DNA from: Spirochaetia bacterium
Lineage (GTDB): Bacteria > Spirochaetota > UBA4802 > UBA5550
Direction of reading: 5' to 3'
Assembly: GCA_009885955.1 (NCBI GenBank)
Contig: VFJS01000010.1
Span: 1-43,228 of the forward strand
DNA length: 43,228 nucleotides
Shown: positions 17,501-26,430 of the stretch, piece by piece
Layout: each line of letters opens with the position of its first letter
Position numbering within the stretch: position 1 is the first letter of the stretch
Made by a program: the position numbers and the translations under genes
Notes under the pieces: model-generated
What the model saw: the letters and a program-made list of their open reading frames with translations, nothing else
What the model was told of the DNA's origin: nothing
The model's database searches: none

Positions 17501-20500
17501 TCGCTCAATTTTAAATCCTCGGGCACCTCAAGGCTGTAGTCAGATGATATCTTCCCGAATATCTCAACCTGCTTCACCGTATCAATTCCCAAATCCGCCT
17601 CGAGGTCAAGGTCGGCATCGAGCATGTCAAGGGAATAGCCGGTCTGCTCGGAGATGATAGCCTTAATTTTATTTACTGCTGAACCAGTTCCGGATACAGC
17701 CCCGGATGTTGCTTCTCCAGTAAAGGCAGGCGCTGCAACTTTGACTTTGCCGCCTATATAGGCTGAAATTTTACTTATGGTATTGAGCTCGCTCAATTTT
17801 AAATCCTCTGGCACCTCAAGGCTGTAGTCCGATGATATCTTTCCGAATATCTCCACCTGCTTCACTGTGTCGATACCAAGGTCCGCTTCGAGATCCAAAT
17901 CGGCATCGAGCATATCAAGGGAATAGCCGGTCTGCTCGGAGATGATACCCTTTATCTTTTTCATAACAGAACCCGTATCAGCACCGGTTCCGGCAATTTC
18001 CGCCTCTACTTCAGCAGGGACCCTGCTCCCTATGTAAACGGCAATTTTACTTATGGTGTTGAGCTCGCTCAATTTTAAATCCTCGGGCACCTCAAGGCTG
18101 TAGTCCGATGATATCTTGCCGAATATCTCCACCTGCTTCACTGTGTCGATACCAAGGTCTGCTTCGAGATCCAGATCGGACTCAAGCATATCAAGGGAAT
18201 AACCGGTCTGCTCGGAGATGATACCCTTTATCTTTTTCAACACGGAACCGGTATCAGATGAGGAGCGCACAACAACTGCGGAAACCGTGGAAGATTCAAC
18301 AACGGTCACCTTGCTTCCTATATAGACGGCAAGCTTTTGTATTGTGTTCAGCTCGCTTAATTTCAGGTTTTCAGGCACCTCAAGGCTGTAGTCCGATGAT
18401 ATCTTCCCGAAGATCTCAACCTGCTTCACCGTATCGATACCAAGGTCCGCTTCGAGATCCAGATCGGATTCAAGCATGTCCATTGAATAACCGGTCTGCT
18501 CCATAATCAGCGTCTTGATTGATGTAATGATAGAATCATTTGACGGCCCCGATTTCTTTTCAGAAATTTTTTCCTGTACAGCAGCGGTTATAACCTTTGC
18601 CGATGATTGGGAATCCTGATCAGGGATTATGTTGTCAATAACGAGTGTATTATTTATTATTTTTATTTCCGGTTTGGGATTGTTCGATATTCTCTTCAGC
18701 CATTCAGCATAGACGCTGTTGTTCTCCATGCTGTTTTCCTTCAGCCTCCTGATAAATATCAGGGCGAACTGGGATCCGAATCCCGCAGAAAAATGTACTC
18801 CATATTCATAGGTATTCTTTTCCCCCCTGCTGAATTTCAAGTCTGCAAAATGTTCAGGGATTTCGGTGAGATTGGCAATGGGCGGCGCAATCCCCTTCTG
18901 AAGGGCCTTCACGAGTATGGCGTCTTCAATAGCGACTCCGAGGAGGTGCCCGGTAAATCCTTTGGTATTTGTTATGAGCACATTCTTGTAGTGATTGGGA
19001 AATGCATGTTTCAATGCAGATATTTCAGCATCAGCGCTCCCTCCCCTGGCCGGGGTATATGTTTCATGGGACATGAATAAAAGAGAATTCGGATAATCAT
19101 CATCAAGCCCATGATTTCTTTTCACGCTGTCAAAAAATTTCTTCATTTCTACGGTTACATGTTTTACATCGAGCCTGGTCGGGTGAAAGGCGCTGTTCTT
19201 GATGTAGGTCCCGAGAATTTCGGCCTGGCCGTTGAATCCCCTGTCCTTTACAACATCCTCCCTTTCGATAATCATGGCCACGGCGCCGCTCCCGAGCAGC
19301 ATGCCGTTCCTGTTTTTATCAAAGGGTTTCGCTGCCTCGAAAACAGTTTTTTTAACCGTAGCTGCGCCGATTGCAAGGAATCCCGTGCCGAGCCACTGGC
19401 CCTGTTTATCCTCGGTTGGCGCCTCTCCTCCAATGATGATGACCCTGTCGCATCTGCCGGTACGGATCCAGTCTTCAGCCACTCCAACGGCCTGAGTCGT
19501 AGTGGCGCATGCCGCATTGATCTGGGTATTGGGCCCCTTGGCCTTTATCAGCTGGGCAAAAAAGGGCGCGCCCATTTTTACCAGGTTGAATAGAATATTC
19601 CTGTCGAATTCAAAAGCCTTGTAATCCTTGAAATTATCCTTAAATTTATAAAACCATTCAGTCAGCCTGTCCTTTACAGGCTTGTCCCCCACTTTCTCCA
19701 TGAGGAAATAATATATTTCTTCGAAGTCCTTGTACACATCCTTGTAGAGCCTGTCCTTGTGATATTTGTAAACTTCCTTTAAAAGCGTTTCAAAGCTGGC
19801 AAAGACCGAGGAGAAGATGACACCCGTGTTCTCCTGCATCTCCGCCGGGAGCGAATAGCCCTTCTGCATGAGATTGCCCGTTGTGGTCTTCTGATAATTC
19901 ATGACAAGGGGGATCCCGGCATCCTTCAGCGCTTCGATTCCCGCTGCGATTGCAAGTGAATAGGTAATATCATAATCATAGTCTATGCCATACTCCTTGT
20001 GAAGGTCGAAATATCCCAGCTGGCCTGCAAGCTGGATGACATCATCGGTGGATTTGATCTCCTGAAATTTCGCGCTCCCGTCAGAGGCTTTGAAAATACG
20101 TATGACATTCTTATCCACCATCATCTCTTTGTCATGTTGGGAAAGGGGATCGATGCAGTTTTCCCCTGCAAGGATCCTGTCAAAATTCCTGCTGTCGAAT
20201 ACACTGTGCCCCTTGCCCGGCAGCCCGATGGAGACTCCGGACACCACGACCTTTCCCGTGTAGAAGTTAAATTTTTCAAAATTGTCAAGCAGTTCCCCTG
20301 CTTTTTTATACTGATACTCCCGGTAAATAAGGCTGTTAACCAGATCCCTGTTCTCAGATATGAATTTGCTCATCTCCCTGTCGCCTGAGGGAGCCTCAAA
20401 AGTATCCTGTTTTTTTATTACATCTCCGGTCTCGGCAATTTTGAAAACTGTCCTGGGTTCTTCCCTCTTCGGCTCTTTTATAATCCCTTTTCCCGTGAGG

Positions 20501-23500
20501 TAATCCTTGAGGCTCTGCAGTGATGCAGCTTCACCCTTTTTCGGGTCAACTGACGGGACTGCGTTGTAATTATTAATTGTGATGCCTTTCAACAAATTGA
20601 TAAGTATTTTATTCGGCCCAATTTCTATAAATTCACTGACGCCCAGGGCAGAAAGTTTTTTTACGGAACCGATGAACTCAACCGGTGAAACCAGCTGTTT
20701 AACCAGGAGTTCCTTTATCCCCTCGGGATTGTCGGGGTATGCATCACCGGTAACATTGGAGATGATCTTCGAGAAATCCGCCCTGATGAAATTCAGGGTA
20801 TGCAGATAATCCTTCAGCTTATCCGATGCGCTCTTGAATAAGGGTGAATGAAAAGCGCCTGAGAGGTTCAGTTTTTTAAATGATATTTTTTTACTGTTAA
20901 GAAATGCGCAGAAGTCATCAACATCCTTCTCCCCTCCTGAAACTGCGGTCTGCGCCTCGCTGTTTTTGTTTGCAAGGTAGACATTTTTCAGGCCCGACTC
21001 TTTTATCAGCCTGACGGCATCTTCGGGGCTGATAAAGGCCACCATGATGGATCCCTTTTCAGCCTCGGCTGCAGCCTTCATGAATTCGCTTCTTTTTATA
21101 ATCAGGTTCATTGCATCGTCAAATCCGAGAATCCCGGCGCAGAAAAGCGCGGAAAATTCACCAACGCTGTGGCCGATGAAAAAATCAGGTTCAAATCCCA
21201 GGCCCTTCAGATGTGAATAAATGGCTGCAGTTGAAAGGAATATGGACGGCTGGGTATTTTCCGTACTGTTGATTTTGCTGTCCTGGCCGAACATCATTTC
21301 GAGCAGGGAATAATTTCTGGCCTTTCTGAATAGTGACTCACCCCTGTCCATCATCTGCCGTATGTCATCATGCCTGTCATACAGTTCCTTCATCATGCCG
21401 CTGAACTGGGCTCCCTGGCCCGATAACAGCGCGCATACCCTTCCGCCTTTCGGTATTGCGGCAACGGGCACATCCTTTACCGCCGCAACCGGGATGGCCA
21501 GCCCCTTCATCCTGTTAAACCTTGCCGGCAGAGTACGGACAACGGTGTGCCCATGATTTCCGCCAAGACCGGAAAAATTAGCTGCAAGATAGATTGAGTC
21601 CCTGTTATTCAGAACAATGGCATCCTTGTTTCCGGAAAGAACGGAACCGGCATCAATGATTGTATCTTCCGGAGAAAAAGAAAAATTCGGAAGTATTTTC
21701 TTATTGTATCCCATCAGAATCAGCTTTGAGATTACCATTGCCGGATTTGCAGATCGGAAGTAGCCTGCTTCGGGTTTTATGTTGCCGAAAAACAGCTTAT
21801 GGGTGAAGCAGTTTTCCAGGGCCTGCTTCTCCCATGAATCCACCACCACATGTGATGATGCAAAGACATCAATATAATCAACCTGCTTTTTGACGTATGA
21901 ATTCTTTTCATAGAATTTGTTTATCACCTTTGTGAAGCCTGCAGTTGTCGGCGCTATGAAATTATCCGCACCGTAGGAGTTAAAGGTTATGTCCTTAATC
22001 TCCCCGAGAATATCAATGTTATTCTCCCTCGCTTTCCGGTATGTGGTAAGCACCATGAGGGCAGCGCCTTCGCTCATGACGAGCCCTTTTGACCTTTTGT
22101 CGAAAATCCTGCTCTCCTCAGGCGACAGAACTTTTAAAAGCTGGAAGGCCATGAGGTTTGCCGGAGCCAGGTTTGTGTCGGCGCCCCCGGTGATGACAAA
22201 ATCAACATTTTTATGAAGAAGATCCTTCACCGCTACCGACAGGCCCACTGCCGACGACGCGCACTCGGCCTCTATGGTATAGTTAGGGCCGTTGCAGTTA
22301 AAGTAGTTGGCAATGCGGCCGCTCACGATATTGGAGAGGAGGCCGGGAATTGTATCCTCGGTATTTTTATGATACCTTTCTTTCAGAGAGTTCTCCAGAC
22401 CGCTGATTATCCCGTTTAATTTATCCCTGTCAATCCCCTTGATATGGGAGAGTATTTTTTTTATAAAAGGGATCCGTGTCCTGAATATATGCTCATTATG
22501 CTTTTCACCGCTGGAAGTTCCGATGATGACGCCTATCCTGTTTCCATTTTGAAATTTATCCTTCATGTTTGCCTGCTCAATGGCCTGAGAAGCGGCATCA
22601 AGGGCAAAACACTGGACCCTGTCAATGGACATCATGGTTGACGGCGGGATCTTATAACTCAGATTGTTGAACTTGTAATCGGTGACAATCCCGGCCTTGA
22701 TCCTGGGCATGGAAAGCAGCGGGTCCTTTTCATCGGCATAATAATCTATGTGGAACCGGGATTCCGGGATATTCGAAATATAATTTTTCCCGCTCTGGAG
22801 ATTATTCCAGAATTCCTCCCTGTTTTTTGAACCGGGCGCAACGATACCGATGCCCGCGACAACAATCCTGTCGTCATTAAAATCGTAATCAAGGTCTGAA
22901 AAAATCTTCCTTTCAACCGGGACATAGTGGCTCGTGAATTCACTCACAATAATATGGTAATTAATTCCTCCAAATCCGAAGGAGCTAACGGCTGCCATGC
23001 GGGGCTTCCCGTCGGAGACAACCCACTCTTTCGCCTCCCGTATTACATAAAAGGGCGAATTGTCCAGTGTGAACCTGGCCGATGGATTCTCGAATTTTCC
23101 GTTCGGCGGAAGTGTTTTGTTTTTTATCGCAAGAAAAGCCTTTATGAGCCCGGCAGCACCGGCCCCTCCAAGGAGATGGCCTATCTGAGATTTTATTGAG
23201 CTCACGCCTATTGGAGTCGAACTTTTGTATATATTCATGAGGGTCTTGATTTCCGTGCTGTCGCCCATGAGCGTTGCGGTACCATGGGCCTCTATATAAT
23301 CTATGTCACCATGCGATATGGGGCTTTTGGAATTTTCAAAGGCGCGGATAATGGCATAACCCTGTCCTTCGGTCTTCGGAGCGGCAATGGCCTTCCCTTT
23401 TCCGTCGGAACTGGATCCAACACCCTTGATGATGCCGTGAATAATATCCCCGTCCCTGATGGCATCTTTCACCCTTTTTAATACAAGGACACCGGCCCCT

Positions 23501-26400
23501 TCACCAAGCACAAACCCGTTGGCCCTGTTGTCAAAGGGGAATGACCCATCACTGGAAAGCGCCCCCATTTTGCCGAACCCCACGAAGACCTCGCCGCTCA
23601 GGTTTGTATGGACGCCTCCCACTATTACCACATCGGAACTCCCTGAGAGGAGTTCCTTCTGTGCATTGTCTATTGCAGCAAGCGACGTGGCGCATGCGGC
23701 ATCGATGGTGTAATTGACCCCTTCCAGATTGAGGTGCTTCGCAATCCTCGACGATTCAACATTAAGGGCGGCGCCATCGGGTGATTTGGGGCTGTATCCT
23801 TTCTTCAAACCTTTTTTAAGCGCCTCAAGTACATGTTCCTTATCTTTTTCACCGAGCGCTTTAAATTCATCTATCTTATCAAGATGATATTTCATTTCAG
23901 GATAATACATCAGGAGGAACATGTCATCGCCGTATTCATTGCCAAGGCACGAACCGATGATGACAGAGGTCCTGTCTCCGGGGAGCTTTTTATTATGAAG
24001 ATAGCCGGCATCGTCAACGGCCATCATCGCGGCATCGAGGATCATTTTCTGTGTCCTCGAGATGTGTTTTGCCTCGGTCTCCTTGTATCCGTATTTTTTA
24101 TTGTCAAACTCGTAGTAATCCACAAAGCCGGCAAGATTTGTGTAGCTCTTGTCCTCTTCGTTCCTGTCGGTGCTCATGTAGAGATCGCTGTCAAATCTGT
24201 CCTTCGGAACTTCTTTTATGGAATATTTTTTAGAAACAATATTTTTCCAGAATGCATCGAGGTCCGGCGCATCTGGATAGATGCAGGCCATCCCGATTAC
24301 CGCAATTTCATCATTGATCTGGTTTTTCCCGCCGGAAAAAATTTCCAGACAGTTAAGGTTGTTATGCAGACTTTCCTTTATTTCAAAAAAACTGTCATGT
24401 ATGTCCTTTATGCTTATCTGCTTTTTAAAAAATGCAATGGATGCGCCCGTGTGGAAATTACCCTTGTCGTAATGCTCTTCTTCGTTAAAATATATGTAGC
24501 TCAATTCGCCCTTGCTTTTCAGCTTTTCAAAATCCGGTGCATAGGCCTTTGAAGCGATGAGGAGTGAGCCCACATTCTTGCCTTCAAAATAGTCCTTCCT
24601 TTCAGCCAGGGGCACCTTCTCCTTTATCATCAGGTGTTCTTTCTCCAGCATCCTCACTGAAAAGGGGGAGATGATGGTTCTTGTCGAAAGGCCTACCGTG
24701 TTGCCGATTACGGTGGTTTCATTCCTTTCAATGAGAAGTTTCTGATAGAGCTCCTTCATGGCGCCTGTCCTGACTATCTCCTCTGTAAAGAGATAGGGGC
24801 TGCCGGCCTGTATGCCGATTTTTGCCCCCAGCTTCGCGAGAATAACCGATATGCCGGAGATGAAAAATGATCCCGATCTCGATCCGATCCCGCCTGCAAA
24901 CAGAACTGACTGCGTGCCTAAGACATCTGCAGGCTGATTCAACAGCTTCTCAATGGATATCTCCCAGAGTACGAAGCTCGTCAAGCTGCCGATATGGCCC
25001 CCCGCCTCAGAACCCTCAAAAATAAACCTTTTACAGCTGTTCTTTATAGCGTTGTCGAGCATCTGAAGGGCCGGAGTATGAAGGTATGTCTTAATTCCCT
25101 CGGCCTCAAGATTGTTTACAAAGGACGGGATACTGACAGCAATGATAGCAAAGGGGACCTTGTATTTTTTTATAATTTCAAGATGGCCTTCTAAGGATTT
25201 GTTGAACTCCGGAGTTCCGATTAAGCCCGCCCCGAAGTTGCTGAATTTGTTTTTCCCCTCGGATATTATTTTTTCCGCAAGATTTGCAGGGAGGTTCCCC
25301 ATGGCAAAGAAAGGCAGCCCTCCTTTTTCATACACTTCATGGGCAAATTCGGCATTATCATTTATATTGGCCATGGGGCCGAGTACAACCGGATACCTGG
25401 TGTTGTGTTCACGGGCCATTTTTGAATCGGCCACAAGGGGGTCATGCTCCTCCATTGAATTCAATGAATCCGCGACATTCTGAAACAGGTTGTATATGAC
25501 ATCCTTAAGCTTTTTTGATTTCTTTACAAAGTGAATGGCGAAGATGGAATCCTGGCCCAGGTAGAAAAGGCTCTGGATTGCATCGGCGTCAGGGCTGTTG
25601 AGCGGTACGATGTTTTCAGTGATCTTCCTGAATATGGTCTCATCAGCATCGTCATTCCCCTTGAGGAAACTCTCCTCCTCTTTTAAGTCCTTAACAATTT
25701 TTGTCCCGAGCTTGGCAAAAAAACGGTACCGTCTGTTCAGCGCATCGCCTATTACGGCTGAATCACCCTCCTTGATATTTCCCAGCACATCTTTAAAATT
25801 CTCCGAGATGGGCGCTTCATCGGTCAAATAGAGCTGATTGTCCAGGACAATGCCGTTTACCCCCGCGGCAAAAAGACCGGGAGCGGTATGTATTCCCACA
25901 CCGCCATGGATAAAGATCGGAATGGATGATTTTTCAAGATAGTATTGCATCAAGATCATTGATGTAAATTTCGAGACCCTGCCAGGGGCCTCATTTCCCT
26001 TAAGGATCAGTCCATGAGGTGTAATGGCTTCCAGATCTTCATTTATATCTATATGCCGCGTTTCAATGAATATCTTGTAATCCTTGTTCGCAAAGAAAAA
26101 TTTCTTTAAATCATTCACATTATCATATTTAAAAACAATCAGGTCGAGGTTTATGATATGATTGTCAGTGATATAATCCTTTATAAGATTATTGCTGTCG
26201 AGGATCCTGATTCCGAAGAGTATATCCTCCTTTGATAGTATATGAATAACCGAAATAATCTCGTCATTTGATATGAATTCAGTATCATACACGGGCAGGG
26301 CGCCTGCCTCATGGCATTTGATAAAATAATTTTTATCGAAAACCTTGGGAGGATTGTAAACTATCAGCGGCAATCTTGAATCGAGGATCCTTTTAATCAT
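14593..26400 (-). CDS. PUFA-synthase-like fatty acid/polyketide megasynthase (NMO-NMO-KS-KS*-AT-KS-5xACP-KR-DH)
   Basis: The 3935-residue iterative synthase has, in order: two nitronate-monooxygenase-like FMN barrels (about 1-245, degenerate; 245-640, with GSEAGGHIG near 460), probably a PfaD-type enoyl reductase; KS1 (697-1130, C903, His in EAHGTATL and IGHLLGG); KS2 (1176-1620, C1380 but both His lost); malonyl-type AT (1654-1960, S1745 in GHSVGEF, then AFHSP); KS3 (2049-2500, C2298 in AACATTTQ, His in MSHETYTP and FTGHLLG); five ACPs with Thr at 2657, 2753, 2845, 2941 and 3037; KR (NADPH site SGGARGIT near 3347, DYASAND near 3530); and a hot-dog dehydratase (His in HHVIEDVP near 3662, Asp in DAILIDGMFQ near 3841). 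No thioesterase is present. GGAG precedes the ATG. The gene lies 30 bases after the TetR gene. Confidence 0.9.
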   Translation of the reverse strand: MIKRILDSRLPLIVYNPPKVFDKNYFIKCHEAGALPVYDTEFISNDEIISVIHILSKEDILFGIRILDSNNLIKDYITDNHIINLDLIVFKYDNVNDLKKFFFANKDYKIFIETRHIDINEDLEAITPHGLILKGNEAPGRVSKFTSMILMQYYLEKSSIPIFIHGGVGIHTAPGLFAAGVNGIVLDNQLYLTDEAPISENFKDVLGNIKEGDSAVIGDALNRRYRFFAKLGTKIVKDLKEEESFLKGNDDADETIFRKITENIVPLNSPDADAIQSLFYLGQDSIFAIHFVKKSKKLKDVIYNLFQNVADSLNSMEEHDPLVADSKMAREHNTRYPVVLGPMANINDNAEFAHEVYEKGGLPFFAMGNLPANLAEKIISEGKNKFSNFGAGLIGTPEFNKSLEGHLEIIKKYKVPFAIIAVSIPSFVNNLEAEGIKTYLHTPALQMLDNAIKNSCKRFIFEGSEAGGHIGSLTSFVLWEISIEKLLNQPADVLGTQSVLFAGGIGSRSGSFFISGISVILAKLGAKIGIQAGSPYLFTEEIVRTGAMKELYQKLLIERNETTVIGNTVGLSTRTIISPFSVRMLEKEHLMIKEKVPLAERKDYFEGKNVGSLLIASKAYAPDFEKLKSKGELSYIYFNEEEHYDKGNFHTGASIAFFKKQISIKDIHDSFFEIKESLHNNLNCLEIFSGGKNQINDEIAVIGMACIYPDAPDLDAFWKNIVSKKYSIKEVPKDRFDSDLYMSTDRNEEDKSYTNLAGFVDYYEFDNKKYGYKETEAKHISRTQKMILDAAMMAVDDAGYLHNKKLPGDRTSVIIGSCLGNEYGDDMFLLMYYPEMKYHLDKIDEFKALGEKDKEHVLEALKKGLKKGYSPKSPDGAALNVESSRIAKHLNLEGVNYTIDAACATSLAAIDNAQKELLSGSSDVVIVGGVHTNLSGEVFVGFGKMGALSSDGSFPFDNRANGFVLGEGAGVLVLKRVKDAIRDGDIIHGIIKGVGSSSDGKGKAIAAPKTEGQGYAIIRAFENSKSPISHGDIDYIEAHGTATLMGDSTEIKTLMNIYKSSTPIGVSSIKSQIGHLLGGAGAAGLIKAFLAIKNKTLPPNGKFENPSARFTLDNSPFYVIREAKEWVVSDGKPRMAAVSSFGFGGINYHIIVSEFTSHYVPVERKIFSDLDYDFNDDRIVVAGIGIVAPGSKNREEFWNNLQSGKNYISNIPESRFHIDYYADEKDPLLSMPRIKAGIVTDYKFNNLSYKIPPSTMMSIDRVQCFALDAASQAIEQANMKDKFQNGNRIGVIIGTSSGEKHNEHIFRTRIPFIKKILSHIKGIDRDKLNGIISGLENSLKERYHKNTEDTIPGLLSNIVSGRIANYFNCNGPNYTIEAECASSAVGLSVAVKDLLHKNVDFVITGGADTNLAPANLMAFQLLKVLSPEESRIFDKRSKGLVMSEGAALMVLTTYRKARENNIDILGEIKDITFNSYGADNFIAPTTAGFTKVINKFYEKNSYVKKQVDYIDVFASSHVVVDSWEKQALENCFTHKLFFGNIKPEAGYFRSANPAMVISKLILMGYNKKILPNFSFSPEDTIIDAGSVLSGNKDAIVLNNRDSIYLAANFSGLGGNHGHTVVRTLPARFNRMKGLAIPVAAVKDVPVAAIPKGGRVCALLSGQGAQFSGMMKELYDRHDDIRQMMDRGESLFRKARNYSLLEMMFGQDSKINSTENTQPSIFLSTAAIYSHLKGLGFEPDFFIGHSVGEFSALFCAGILGFDDAMNLIIKRSEFMKAAAEAEKGSIMVAFISPEDAVRLIKESGLKNVYLANKNSEAQTAVSGGEKDVDDFCAFLNSKKISFKKLNLSGAFHSPLFKSASDKLKDYLHTLNFIRADFSKIISNVTGDAYPDNPEGIKELLVKQLVSPVEFIGSVKKLSALGVSEFIEIGPNKILINLLKGITINNYNAVPSVDPKKGEAASLQSLKDYLTGKGIIKEPKREEPRTVFKIAETGDVIKKQDTFEAPSGDREMSKFISENRDLVNSLIYREYQYKKAGELLDNFEKFNFYTGKVVVSGVSIGLPGKGHSVFDSRNFDRILAGENCIDPLSQHDKEMMVDKNVIRIFKASDGSAKFQEIKSTDDVIQLAGQLGYFDLHKEYGIDYDYDITYSLAIAAGIEALKDAGIPLVMNYQKTTTGNLMQKGYSLPAEMQENTGVIFSSVFASFETLLKEVYKYHKDRLYKDVYKDFEEIYYFLMEKVGDKPVKDRLTEWFYKFKDNFKDYKAFEFDRNILFNLVKMGAPFFAQLIKAKGPNTQINAACATTTQAVGVAEDWIRTGRCDRVIIIGGEAPTEDKQGQWLGTGFLAIGAATVKKTVFEAAKPFDKNRNGMLLGSGAVAMIIEREDVVKDRGFNGQAEILGTYIKNSAFHPTRLDVKHVTVEMKKFFDSVKRNHGLDDDYPNSLLFMSHETYTPARGGSADAEISALKHAFPNHYKNVLITNTKGFTGHLLGVAIEDAILVKALQKGIAPPIANLTEIPEHFADLKFSRGEKNTYEYGVHFSAGFGSQFALIFIRRLKENSMENNSVYAEWLKRISNNPKPEIKIINNTLVIDNIIPDQDSQSSAKVITAAVQEKISEKKSGPSNDSIITSIKTLIMEQTGYSMDMLESDLDLEADLGIDTVKQVEIFGKISSDYSLEVPENLKLSELNTIQKLAVYIGSKVTVVESSTVSAVVVRSSSDTGSVLKKIKGIISEQTGYSLDMLESDLDLEADLGIDTVKQVEIFGKISSDYSLEVPEDLKLSELNTISKIAVYIGSRVPAEVEAEIAGTGADTGSVMKKIKGIISEQTGYSLDMLDADLDLEADLGIDTVKQVEIFGKISSDYSLEVPEDLKLSELNTISKISAYIGGKVKVAAPAFTGEATSGAVSGTGSAVNKIKAIISEQTGYSLDMLDADLDLEADLGIDTVKQVEIFGKISSDYSLEVPEDLKLSELNTISKIAVYINGKVKTVEPVVSVEALPAAGAGTGSAVNKIKAIISEQTGYSLDMLDADLDLEADLGIDTVKQVEIFGKISSDYSLEVPEDLKLSELNSIRKIAAYITEKSGNAGTGKEAAPLEATQTAPVIEIRETGSIKRYVVGTAKVELPAGDKEENIFNGKTILVSGDEYGFSEKIIKIIKQKKGKVKTIGKGKSFDIQCSLDDLQSVEEAVEGITKSGERIDGFIHLYPLNSYFSGREIDAGEINGSIKSFYIIIRSLYKELNRKGSLISILSFDSIIFPYSGRDLNINPVFTGIAGMMKTINKEMTGVIVKAVDFNITGPVKKQDAIVDRYMKELMSGDRRVETGYDDKEKYVITLSEKSVSQNQNLITTGDRILVSGGARGITFEIIREVARQNKGIKLVLCGRSDITNIDAEFLTEGADEKFIFNALKERMKGAKPLEVKKAASNMMNLKETRANIEELKSMGVEADYHPVDVSNMAALSEVVKKYDRIDGVVHAAGVEYSNIIEKKDMKNFSLVFDTKITGIMNLLEALKEKDVKYFVGFSSVTAKFGNIGQVDYASANDMLGKFLQREKQRNPKVRIKVFDWTAWKDVGMATNESVKKVLLEGGIELLPVEKGVQFFVNDLNDSSIDEVVITNFLPSFDRDGIFMAPREEGVNEALPFIGAKVEETGDVAVYRRVLDPVKDIYLMHHVIEDVPLFLGATGIETMAECAATLAGQNTRIWELSDFSIPYGIKILQGRPKEIVVRSERDKASPLKFNSSITSQFRNKMGVEMGEKILHYSGTYLFTDGEVKGLKIEIPKFNKVSCSGNFDELIYHPKRLFMDGLFKTIEGILSFDNRTLITRFHNTSDCRYFSNMKHPKLVTDAILIDGMFQTGGLFEFLSSNEVVLPFKIRKMNFIRDVVTASEYLCITEKTGSTDKTNVYQITLADNDGNVFLKAEDFEMVRVGKLAPADQVKDKFKF
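17165..18535 (-). repeat. Five tandem ACP-coding repeats in the megasynthase gene
   Basis: Five units of about 276-288 bases encode near-identical ACP cores (DLEADLGIDTVKQVEIF) separated by divergent Ala/Val/Thr-rich linkers. Thr codons at the expected phosphopantetheine position are at 18430-18432, 18142-18144, 17866-17868, 17578-17580 and 17290-17292. Units 2-5 are closest to each other, which suggests recent amplification or gene conversion. Tandem ACPs are a hallmark of PUFA synthases, where they raise flux. Confidence 0.9.
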
Positions 26401-26430
26401 GGTAATCTCCTGTTAAAACTTGTAAAATAA

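Noticed and set aside
17290-18432. Thr at the ACP site as a sequencing error
   Set aside because: Five independent codons (ACA or ACG) all specify Thr. A repeated error is implausible.
17165-18535. ACP repeats as an assembly duplication artefact
   Set aside because: The linkers between the five ACPs differ clearly in sequence and length, and wobble positions differ between units, so they are real separate repeats.
23833-24552. 239-codon plus-strand open frame
   Set aside because: It is antisense to KS1 of the megasynthase and has no recognisable motif.
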